From the NCBI GenBank assembly GCA_027018975.1, contig JALUXN010000315.1, forward strand, positions 1 to 5,274: a stretch of DNA of 5,274 bases, written 5' to 3'. How positions within the stretch are numbered: the first letter of the stretch is position 1; each line of letters opens with the position of its first letter. The stretch is from Mariprofundaceae bacterium (GTDB lineage: Bacteria; Pseudomonadota; Zetaproteobacteria; Mariprofundales; Mariprofundaceae). The translations under genes and the position numbers were made by a program. Below are positions 1 through 5,073 of this stretch, piece after piece. Below the pieces are notes generated by a model. The model had not been told where the DNA came from. It saw only the letters and a program-made list of their open reading frames with translations, and made no database searches.

Positions 1-1
1 C

Positions 2-478
2 ATCGACCTGCTGGAGCAGACCTTTGTCCTGCGAACACTCCAACCTTGGTTCGGCAACACAAAAAAACGGCTGATCAAAGCCCCCAAAATCTATATCCGC
101 GACAGCGGCCTGTTGCATGCGTTACTGGATATTGAATCGATGGAGCAGCTCTTTGCGCACCCAGTCTATGGCGTCTCCTATGAAGGCTTTGTGATCGAAA
201 ACCTCCTGACACAACTACCCCGCTGGCAGGCCAGCTTCTATCGCAGCGCCAGCGGCGCGGAGTACGATCTCGTTCTCGAACGCGCAGGCCAGCGCATCGC
301 CATTGAAATCAAAGCATCGACCAACCCCAAACTAGGCAGAGGCAACTGGAGTGCGCTGGAGACACTACAGGCTGACCACAGTTTCGTGGTCGCCCCTGTC
401 GATAGCACCTACCCAATCCAGAGAGGGGTGATGGTCGTGCCGCTGAATGAAGCGATCGATCGCCTGCGAAGCATCTAA
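2..478 (+). CDS. C-terminal part of AAA-type ATPase with DUF4143 domain (partial, 5' end outside window)
   Basis: The reading frame is open from base 2 to the TAA at 476-478, giving 158 visible residues; the start and the P-loop ATPase domain lie off the left edge. A TTG at 113 could be taken as a start, but the 37 codons before it already read as family sequence (LLEQTFVLRTL near residue 3, then KAPKIYIRDSGLLHALL around 26-42), so the gene is truncated by the window and does not begin there. The visible part matches the DUF4143 end of the AAA_14/DUF4143 family: the YEGFVIENLL block near residues 60-69, then a PD-(D/E)XK-like core with Glu66, Asp89 (GAEYDLVLE) and Glu102-x-Lys104 (IEIKAS), then a conserved tail (LETLQADHSFVV). 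These proteins are predicted ATPases, often strain-variable; their cellular role is mostly unknown, and a link to toxin-antitoxin or defence functions is only suggested. It ends 83 bp before the sigma factor gene's preferred start. The family call is firm; the function is open. Confidence 0.88.
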   Translation: MDLLEQTFVLRTLQPWFGNTKKRLIKAPKIYIRDSGLLHALLDIESMEQLFAHPVYGVSYEGFVIENLLTQLPRWQASFYRSASGAEYDLVLERAGQRIAIEIKASTNPKLGRGNWSALETLQADHSFVVAPVDSTYPIQRGVMVVPLNEAIDRLRSI

Positions 479-561
479 GCATTTCGGTGAAGCGGGATAA
501 CTTACCGCCTACCTGCACGCCGAACCTTGATGCGCGCACCATTTTGCGCAGAGTCAGCGCC

Positions 562-1131
562 ATGGCGCAACCCGACGATCCGCAACAGTGGCTGAACGCG
601 CATGGCGACTATCTCTATCGCTATGCCATGTCCCGCATGCACGATAGCGAGATTGCGCAGGATCTGATTCAGGAGACGCTGCTCGCCGCCTGGCGTGGTT
701 ACGACAACTTCGCAGGTCAATCGACCATTCGCACCTGGCTGGTCGGCATTCTGAAACACAAAATCATCGACCACATCCGCAAAGAGATCCGCGGCCGCGA
801 TCTCAACGATGTCGCCGGCAGCGACCCTACCTCCGCCTACTTCAATCAAGATGGCAGCTGGAGCGAATCGCCACACGCCTGGCGCGACAACCCCGAAGCG
901 CTACTCAACAACGAGCAGTTCCAACAGACACTGCAATCGTGCGTCAAAAAGCTGCCGGCAAAACAGCGTGTCGTCTTTCAGATGCGGGACATTGTTGGCG
1001 AAGAGAGCGAAGCGGTCTGTAAGCAGTGCGAGATCACCACGACCAATCTCCACGTACTGCTGCACAGGGCGCGCATGGCACTGCGAAAATGCCTTGAAAC
1101 GCACTGGTTCGGAGGAGAACGTTCATCATGA
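562..1131 (+). CDS. ECF-like RNA polymerase sigma-70 factor
   Basis: Alternative sigma factor that directs RNA polymerase to a small promoter set. From the ATG at 562 it is 189 aa, normal for group 4 (ECF) sigma factors. Region 2 spans about residues 10-75, with AQDLIQETLLAAW (32-44) and the region 2.4 helix TWLVGILKHKIIDHIRK (58-74). Region 4 spans about 115-178 and begins LPAKQRVVFQMRD, with a helix-turn-helix ending in NLHVLLHRARMALRKCLE. There is no region 1 or 3. The wording (GDYLYRYAMSRM, WLVGILKHKIIDH, NLHVLLHRAR) recalls the TIGR02943-type family, which is usually followed by a small zinc-finger anti-sigma gene, as here. Start: an in-frame GTG at 487 would add 25 residues; I prefer 562 because homology begins at once after it, though its ribosome binding site is weak (GAG at 551-553). 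Oddity: region 4 carries Cys153-x2-Cys156 in the helix-turn-helix, plus Cys127 and Cys177. The stop overlaps the next start (ATGA), so the two are translationally coupled. Confidence 0.9.
   Translation: MAQPDDPQQWLNAHGDYLYRYAMSRMHDSEIAQDLIQETLLAAWRGYDNFAGQSTIRTWLVGILKHKIIDHIRKEIRGRDLNDVAGSDPTSAYFNQDGSWSESPHAWRDNPEALLNNEQFQQTLQSCVKKLPAKQRVVFQMRDIVGEESEAVCKQCEITTTNLHVLLHRARMALRKCLETHWFGGERSS
1111..1117 (+). promoter_or_regulatory. Strong Shine-Dalgarno site for the anti-sigma-like gene
   Basis: GGAGGAG lies inside the 3' end of the sigma factor gene, 10 nt before the ATG at 1128. It fixes the start of the small downstream gene and, with the ATGA overlap, indicates coupled translation. This site is much stronger than anything before the sigma gene, so the anti-sigma may be made at least as efficiently as its partner (inference). 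Confidence 0.8.
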
Positions 1132-1397
1132 AACACGCCTGCCGCCAAGCCACCATGCTCGCCTCCGAAAGCCTCGATCGCCCCTTAACCCTATGGGAGC
1201 GACTCAAACTCAAGCTCCATCTCTCCATGTGCCGCAACTGCAGCAACTGCCACGACAGCATGCAGCTGCTCCACCGAGTGCAAACCATGATGCGCGAACA
1301 GGAGAGTGAACGCACCCGTCTCAGCGATCAGCAGCGCGACGCCCTACGCCAAGCGCTGGCTCAGAGCATTAAGGCCGCGAACCACCCGCAGGAGTAG
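1128..1397 (+). CDS. Small zinc-binding anti-sigma factor-like protein
   Basis: An 89-residue soluble protein, predicted to bind and hold inactive the sigma factor encoded just upstream. Residues 31-38 form H-x3-C-x2-C (His31, Cys35, Cys38), the core of the zinc-finger anti-sigma (zf-HC2/ZAS) fold; His3 or Cys5 near the N terminus can supply the fourth ligand. The preceding helix (SLDRPLTLWERLKLKLHLSM, 15-34) is the typical sequence between the first ligand and HxxxCxxC in the small anti-sigma partners of this sigma family. No membrane helix is present, so any signal would be sensed in the cytoplasm. Extra Cys41-His42 directly follows the motif, which makes thiol or redox sensing conceivable, as in RsrA-type proteins, but this is unproven. 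The start overlaps the sigma stop (ATGA) with a good ribosome binding site. The last 29 bp overlap the 3' end of the convergent propeller gene. The family call is good; anti-sigma activity is inferred from motif and context. Confidence 0.82.
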   Translation: MKHACRQATMLASESLDRPLTLWERLKLKLHLSMCRNCSNCHDSMQLLHRVQTMMREQESERTRLSDQQRDALRQALAQSIKAANHPQE

Positions 1398-2574
1398 CCG
1401 ACTGCGCTGGCTGCACAGCCTTATCCGCCAGCGCCGCAACATGCAATTTCCAGATATGAAACCCACGACGACCGGCGCGCAACTGCCGCGCAGCCGCCTG
1501 TTCTTTGCTGATCGGGCGATCGGAGTGGAAGTAGATCGTCCCATCCGTCGCCACCGCCGCACCGCCATCGCGCGCCGGATCACTGGTCAGCCGCTGCAGA
1601 TGCGCGCCCTGCCGGTCGATCATCCAGAGATCCCAATTCTCCTTGGTTTTTTCACCTGCTCCTTCGATCCGCGCGCGATTCGATGTAAAGACAATCCAGC
1701 GCCCGTCACGGCTCCACGCCGGCTGCAGCTCATTATGCTGACCATCGGTCAACTGCAGCAAATGCGAACCATCCGCATCCATCATGAACAGATGCCAGTG
1801 CGCATCGCGGCCATGGCCGGTGCGCGCAGAGAAAAGCAGCCGCTGCCCATCCGGCGAAAATGCCGCCATCATCCCTTCAGCGATACGCCGCTCCGCACCA
1901 TGGCGCGAAATCTGCACAAGGTACGGGGTCTGATGCCGCACTTGCCAATCATTGAAAGGCAGATGCATCGCACCTGAACGCGAACGATGATGATCGCTCG
2001 CTGCATGGGTGATCTTATCACCGCCCGGGCGCGCCGCATCGCCATGCTCCGACACCCACCGCTCGGCAATCAACACACCATCCGCGCGCAGCAGTGCATG
2101 CCGAAGCTGCCCATCCAGTCGTCGATCCATGCGCCGCACACCCGCGCCATCACGCCCATCATTGAGCTGCTGCTGCCAGAAAGCCATGCCATCGCGATAG
2201 TTCGAGAGAAAGCCGACACGGTGCGCATCCAGCCAGCTGGCCGAGGCCGGCAACAGATCCAGATCGGCCGCCACCACCATCAACGGATCACCGCCATCGG
2301 TAGCGCACAGTGACAGCAACGTTTTACCCCCCTGCCGCGCCACCACCAGCATCCGCTTGCCATCCGGCGACAGCCTCGGATAGATCTCCTCACCGCGCGC
2401 CTCCAGCGTCACCAGCTCGGCGCCATCGCGTGCCACAATCGGTGCTGAATGATCATGCTGCAACCAGCCCATCAGCGCCTCCGCCGAGGCCGCTTTCCAC
2501 CCGGCTGTCACAGCCAACAACATCATCACCAGCAGCGCGCCAGAGCGAACTGGAACAGCACGCTTCACCATCAT
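1369..2574 (-). CDS. Exported TolB-like beta-propeller protein (PD40 repeats), second gene of pair
   Basis: Predicted periplasmic protein of 401 aa. The N terminus is a Sec signal peptide: MMVKR, a hydrophobic stretch at about 12-25, and likely cleavage after ASA (29-31). The mature part carries WD40-like PD40 motifs as in the TolB propeller: LSPDGKRMLVV (68-78), FSPDGQRLLFS (239-249) and WSRDGRWIVFT (287-297), each followed by a W/M-x-x-x-x-G-x-x-L-x-x-L-T type strand. The C terminus (DGGAAVATDGTIYFHSDR, then FHIWKL) matches the end of the upstream gene's product, so the two are paralogues. It is not TolB itself: no TolB N-terminal domain precedes the propeller, and pal/tolQRA are not in view. 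Start: a GTG at 2586 overlaps the upstream stop (GTGA), but the bases right after it form a Shine-Dalgarno run (GAGGGGG, 2584-2578) correctly placed for ATG 2574 or ATG 2571, so I chose 2574. The tail (about 380-401) is Ala/Pro/Gln-rich. Ligand or partner unknown. Confidence 0.85.
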   Translation of the reverse strand: MMVKRAVPVRSGALLVMMLLAVTAGWKAASAEALMGWLQHDHSAPIVARDGAELVTLEARGEEIYPRLSPDGKRMLVVARQGGKTLLSLCATDGGDPLMVVAADLDLLPASASWLDAHRVGFLSNYRDGMAFWQQQLNDGRDGAGVRRMDRRLDGQLRHALLRADGVLIAERWVSEHGDAARPGGDKITHAASDHHRSRSGAMHLPFNDWQVRHQTPYLVQISRHGAERRIAEGMMAAFSPDGQRLLFSARTGHGRDAHWHLFMMDADGSHLLQLTDGQHNELQPAWSRDGRWIVFTSNRARIEGAGEKTKENWDLWMIDRQGAHLQRLTSDPARDGGAAVATDGTIYFHSDRPISKEQAAARQLRAGRRGFHIWKLHVAALADKAVQPAQSATPAGGSRP

Positions 2575-2577
2575 CCG

Positions 2578-2584
2578 CCCCCTC
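2578..2584 (-). promoter_or_regulatory. Shine-Dalgarno run deciding the start of the second propeller gene
   Basis: Read on the minus strand, GAGGGGG follows directly on the stop codon of the upstream gene and lies 3-9 nt before the tandem ATG ATG at 2574 and 2571. It sits inside the first codons of the alternative GTG start at 2586, which argues against that start. The arrangement implies translational coupling of the two propeller genes. Confidence 0.6.
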
Positions 2585-3698
2585 ACTCAGCCAGCTTCAG
2601 CTGCCAGATATTCCAGTGCGAACCTGTATCGCTCTGCGGCCGCTTCAGGCTGCGATCGGAGTGAAACACCACCGTCTTGGCATCCATCCACGCCGGCCCG
2701 CCATCGCTGGCATTGCGCGCATTGGTCAGGCGAGTGAGGTGGTAATCCTGCATATCCATCATATAGATCGAAGTGCGCGTCACCGTCCCCTTGTAATCAC
2801 GATTGGAGACAAACAGCAGATGCTTGCCATCCGGGCTGAACTGCGGCTCAAAATCGCCGTACTTAGAGTTGGTCAGCTGCACCAGCTCCTCGCCATCGAT
2901 GGTCTGCATCCAGAGATCGTAATTGCCATCAGTCTCGCGCACAAAAACGATATGCTGACCATCGGGCGAGATCGTGCCGTCAAAGGCATTCGGGATCATC
3001 GTCAACTGACTGTTGCGCCGATCCCAGACATAAAGCACCGGCGGTGCGAGACGGTTGGTCTTGCCGGTTTCGGTCGCCTTGTAAGCCATCTTGAAACGAT
3101 TGCTGTCAGAGTCGTAAATCCGCCACGTCTGACCGACCAGCTGAAATTGGGGGTTATCACCAAACTCATTCAACAGCTCATTCTGACGCACCTTCTGCAA
3201 GCTGGAGTCGTAGCACCATACTTTGCCATCCGGCGTCGCATTGAGATGGAACGGCGCCACGTTACCACGAAAAGCGCCCATTTGACCGATCGCCACATGA
3301 CTCTCGCCATTGCCCTGCCACATCCATGCGCTAATCGGTCCGCTACGATTGGAGACATAGCCCACACCTCCATCTTTCAGCGCCACGCCGAAACGGATCG
3401 CCTCGCGCAACACCATCGGCTTGACGGCACGCGAGGCGGCCAGCGGCGAATATTTGGAGACACGCTCCACGCCATAATCCTCAATATGATGGGTGCTGAA
3501 CACCAAGAAATCGCCAGCCACTGAAGGATAGATCGCATCAACCCCCTTCTTCACAATCAGCGGCGAAACCGGATAAAGCGGCGCCGCACCGTTGGGATCG
3601 TTATCATGATGACGTGCCGAAGCCAGCGACGGCAGCGCCAGCATGGCCACAATCAGCGTTGCACAGAGCCGTTGATTCATCCAATACTTACTCCACAT
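2583..3698 (-). CDS. Exported TolB-like beta-propeller protein (PD40 repeats), first gene of pair
   Basis: Predicted periplasmic protein of 371 aa. Residues 1-28 form a signal peptide (hydrophobic core LCATLIVAMLALPSL, 11-25; likely cleavage after ASA 26-28). PD40-type motifs are clear in the second half: ISPDGQHIVFV (243-253), FSPDGKHLLFV (287-297) with YDLWMQTIDGEELVQLT between them, and a degenerate NATPDGKVWCY at 153-163. The C terminus (DGGPAWMDAKTVVFHSDR, then WNIWQLKLAE) aligns with the downstream paralogue. Start: the frame stays open to 3821, but the extra 41 residues are Arg-rich with no signal peptide character, and ATG 3698 has GGAGGTG at 3709-3703. An alternative ATG at 3680 lacks a comparable site. 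Such propellers usually bind peptides or partner proteins in the envelope; substrate unknown. The TolB N-terminal domain is absent, so it is not TolB. It heads a two-gene operon and is divergent from the zinc-ribbon gene. Confidence 0.87.
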   Translation of the reverse strand: MWSKYWMNQRLCATLIVAMLALPSLASARHHDNDPNGAAPLYPVSPLIVKKGVDAIYPSVAGDFLVFSTHHIEDYGVERVSKYSPLAASRAVKPMVLREAIRFGVALKDGGVGYVSNRSGPISAWMWQGNGESHVAIGQMGAFRGNVAPFHLNATPDGKVWCYDSSLQKVRQNELLNEFGDNPQFQLVGQTWRIYDSDSNRFKMAYKATETGKTNRLAPPVLYVWDRRNSQLTMIPNAFDGTISPDGQHIVFVRETDGNYDLWMQTIDGEELVQLTNSKYGDFEPQFSPDGKHLLFVSNRDYKGTVTRTSIYMMDMQDYHLTRLTNARNASDGGPAWMDAKTVVFHSDRSLKRPQSDTGSHWNIWQLKLAE

Positions 3699-3702
3699 CT
3701 CA

Positions 3703-3709
3703 CACCTCC
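3703..3709 (-). promoter_or_regulatory. Shine-Dalgarno site for the first propeller gene
   Basis: On the minus strand the bases read GGAGGTG, ending 4 nt before ATG 3698. This near-consensus site selects 3698 over the upstream in-frame start at 3821. It lies right after the base of a possible hairpin at 3712-3728. Confidence 0.75.
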
Positions 3710-3711
3710 AA

Positions 3712-3738
3712 CGCCGACAGATTCGGCGGCGGCGAATC
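3712..3738 (-). promoter_or_regulatory. Two overlapping, mutually exclusive hairpins in the leader of the propeller operon
   Basis: Positions 3712-3716 (CGCCG) pair with 3724-3728 (CGGCG) around a 7-nt loop. Positions 3720-3725 (GATTCG) pair with 3733-3738 (CGAATC), also around 7 nt. The stems share bases 3724-3725, so only one can form at a time. Both lie in the presumed 5' leader, and the first begins 3 nt from the Shine-Dalgarno site at 3703-3709. A regulatory role (attenuation, translation control or temperature response) is only inferred; the GC-rich sequence could form them by chance. Confidence 0.35.
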
Positions 3739-3759
3739 ATTTTTCGCGCCCATGAATGT

Positions 3760-3788
3760 TTTATGAAGCGCGCATGATAACGCGTTTC
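3760..3788 (-). promoter_or_regulatory. Candidate ECF-type promoter for the propeller operon (weak)
   Basis: On the minus strand GAAAC (3788-3784) is followed after 17 nt by TCATAA (3766-3761). The AAC-containing -35 and TC-containing -10 recall promoters read by ECF sigma factors, and the spacing is right. It would give a leader of roughly 55 nt before ATG 3698. The match is short, and the same bases make up the dyad at 3763-3790, so it is a hypothesis only. Confidence 0.22.
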
Positions 3789-3790
3789 AT
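3763..3790. repeat. 28-bp inverted repeat in the divergent control region, possible operator
   Basis: ATGAAGCGCG (3763-3772) and CGCGTTTCAT (3781-3790) are inverted repeats matching at 9 of 10 positions around an 8-bp AT-rich spacer. In RNA from the + strand the single mismatch becomes a G-U wobble, so all ten pairs can form. No T-run follows on either strand, so it is not a terminator. Its place midway between two divergent genes fits a binding site for a dimeric regulator. Confidence 0.45.
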
Positions 3791-3801
3791 CGTATCGACC
3801 A

Positions 3802-3830
3802 TTGAAAAAGCAGGCAATCATGGCAACACT
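3802..3830 (+). promoter_or_regulatory. Candidate sigma-70 type promoter for the zinc-ribbon gene (weak)
   Basis: TTGAAA at 3802-3807 matches the -35 consensus at 5 of 6 positions. With a 17-bp spacer the -10 would be AACACT at 3825-3830, only 3 of 6. It would place the transcript start about 35 nt before the TTG codon at 3873. No better pair was seen in 3791-3850. Confidence 0.22.
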
Positions 3831-3856
3831 TCACACCGTAACTGGCTGCAGTAGGC

Positions 3857-3862
3857 AGGAGG
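3857..3862 (+). promoter_or_regulatory. Shine-Dalgarno site supporting the TTG start of the zinc-ribbon gene
   Basis: AGGAGG is a consensus site 10 nt before the TTG at 3873. An in-frame TAG at 3852-3854 rules out any earlier start, and no ATG or GTG lies in frame before the first zinc-ligand cysteine codon. The site therefore supports initiation at TTG. Confidence 0.75.
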
Positions 3863-3872
3863 CGTTCAGGTT

Positions 3873-4934
3873 TTGGAATATATTCAATGCCCACATTGCG
3901 ATAAAAAATATGGCGTCAACGACAAAATCCGTGCCGCCACCGGCAAGAGCATCCGCTGCAAACAGTGCAGCCAGCCCTTTGAGATCATCATCCACAACGC
4001 CAATGCCGACCCGCAACCCGCCCCAGCCCCGCAACCTGCAACCCCCGCCCCTGCCGCAGCGCCTGCTGCCGACACATCAAAAGAGAAGGCACCAACAGAC
4101 GACAATCAAAAGAACAAACCAGCAGCAAAAAAAACCAAACAACCTGCCAAGCGCAACACACAGCTGATCATCACCATCGTCCTCGCCCTGCTGCTGATTG
4201 TCGCTGCCGGCGGCGGTTACATCTATCTCTATCAGCCACAGCTCGTCGCCAAACTGCTCGGCAACCAGCAGCCGGCCGACAAGCAGGCGATCATCCCCGA
4301 TCAGATTGTCAAACCGCTGGAGATCATGCCGGCCAGCCAAGCCAAAAACAGCGCAGCAGCTGCCGCCAAATCCGCCAACAACAAGCCAGCGACACCGCCG
4401 CACGACAGCGCCGCCCAACCATCCGAGACAGCCAAGCCCGCCACCACAACCAACCCGCTGGCAACATCCGAAGCCACACAAGCTGAATCCCCCCCAACCA
4501 AATCGGCGCAACCCAAGCCGGCACAACCCAAAGCGCAGCCAGCCAGCGTCACCCCGGCACGCTTACCACTGCCACTGCCAGCCGCAACCCCTGCACCCCA
4601 CTCCACCCACCGCCGCGCCCAGCAGTGCAAGCAGGAGCTGGCCGCCTACTGGTACCGCACCAACATCCTCACCCACAGCCATATCAATACCGATCAATAC
4701 ATGGCGCTGCTCGGTCAAAATCTCGACCACACCGAGACCATCGCCAATATCTGCGGCGACAAAAGCCTGATCGCCAAAGTAGTCGAAACAGCCAAAGCCA
4801 ACCACAAGCCGGGCTGGATCAAAGCCGACATCGATCGCCTCATCGAAGCAGCCACCATCCGCCAGCAACAGGCGCAACAACAAGCCCAGCCACCCGCCAA
4901 CCCCGCTAACAAGCAACAGCCTGCCACGCCATAA
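3873..4934 (+). CDS. MJ0042-type zinc-ribbon protein with one membrane helix and an unrecognised C-terminal domain
   Basis: A 353-aa protein. Residues 1-38 form a zinc ribbon of the MJ0042 finger type (IQCPHCDKKYGV, then IRCKQCSQPFEI), with ligands Cys6, Cys9, Cys29 and Cys32. A Pro/Ala linker (46-75) and a Lys-rich stretch (80-94) lead to one membrane helix at about 97-119. The basic residues before the helix place the ribbon in the cytoplasm and the rest in the periplasm. A second long Pro/Ala/Lys/Thr linker (about 150-245) would span into the periplasm. The C-terminal domain (about 247-335, from HRRAQQCKQELAAYW) is mostly helical, holds Cys252 and Cys294 that could form a disulfide, and ends in a Gln-rich tail. 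Zinc-ribbon plus helix proteins with DUF3426 are common in proteobacteria, but I do not see DUF3426 strands here, so the C-terminal domain is unassigned. TTG is the only usable start. The coding strand is C- and A-rich and G-poor through the linkers. Function unknown. Confidence 0.82.
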   Translation: MEYIQCPHCDKKYGVNDKIRAATGKSIRCKQCSQPFEIIIHNANADPQPAPAPQPATPAPAAAPAADTSKEKAPTDDNQKNKPAAKKTKQPAKRNTQLIITIVLALLLIVAAGGGYIYLYQPQLVAKLLGNQQPADKQAIIPDQIVKPLEIMPASQAKNSAAAAAKSANNKPATPPHDSAAQPSETAKPATTTNPLATSEATQAESPPTKSAQPKPAQPKAQPASVTPARLPLPLPAATPAPHSTHRRAQQCKQELAAYWYRTNILTHSHINTDQYMALLGQNLDHTETIANICGDKSLIAKVVETAKANHKPGWIKADIDRLIEAATIRQQQAQQQAQPPANPANKQQPATP

Positions 4935-5073
4935 GATACGACCATCATCAGCCCATTTCCTAGCGGAGGGCAATCGCGTAAAAAAACAGTCATTCCCACG
5001 CAGGCCGATAGTTGCGCGTTAGAAAATGGTTCATCCGGAAAATGAGTCCGCCGAAAAAATGTCAGGTGGAATC
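4935..5073. other. Intergenic stretch leading into a mobile-element remnant
   Basis: No gene is visible. It holds an imperfect hairpin at 4951-4971 (GCCC...GGGC with inner TCC/GGA), an A-run at 4980-4986, and the likely outer end of an insertion sequence from about 5028. I find no convincing rho-independent terminator for the zinc-ribbon gene, because an A-run rather than a T-run follows the hairpin. Confidence 0.5.

Noticed and set aside
452..463. Perfect 12-bp palindrome GCGATCGATCGC
   Set aside because: It encodes part of the conserved C-terminal stretch of the DUF4143 gene and occurs only once, so it is likely a chance result of codon choice.
488..530. ECF-type promoter (GGATAACTT or GAACCTT) before the sigma gene
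   Set aside because: Neither motif has a recognisable -10 element at the right spacing.
1409..1420. GGCTG-CA-CAGCC palindrome near the convergent gene ends
   Set aside because: A 2-nt loop cannot close a stable stem and no T-run follows; it lies inside the propeller coding sequence.
2310..3524. 404-residue open frame on the + strand opposite the propeller operon
   Set aside because: It is the antisense shadow of the two propeller genes, with no family similarity and biased His/Ile/Arg content.
3720..3744. GATTCG/CGAATC stem followed by ATTTTT as a + strand terminator
   Set aside because: No + strand gene ends nearby; the stem lies in the leader of a minus-strand operon and is better treated as part of that leader.
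3699..3821. N-terminal extension of the first propeller protein
   Set aside because: The added residues are Arg-rich and lack signal peptide features, while ATG 3698 has a strong ribosome binding site and is followed by a proper signal peptide.
3802..4167. 121-residue + strand open frame beginning at TTG 3802
   Set aside because: It overlaps the zinc-ribbon gene in another frame, and its product turns into low-complexity Arg/Pro/Gln sequence typical of a shadow frame.
4951..4986. Hairpin followed by a homopolymer run as a terminator of the zinc-ribbon gene
   Set aside because: The run after the stem is A on the + strand, and on the minus strand the T-run precedes the stem, so it fits a rho-independent terminator in neither direction. 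The stem is also broken by a bulge.
4989..5007. GTCATTCCCACGCAGGCCG as part of a known GTCATTCCCGCG...GGCGGGAAT dispersed repeat
   Set aside because: Only one arm resembles the repeat and the matching second arm is missing, so it cannot be supported from this copy.
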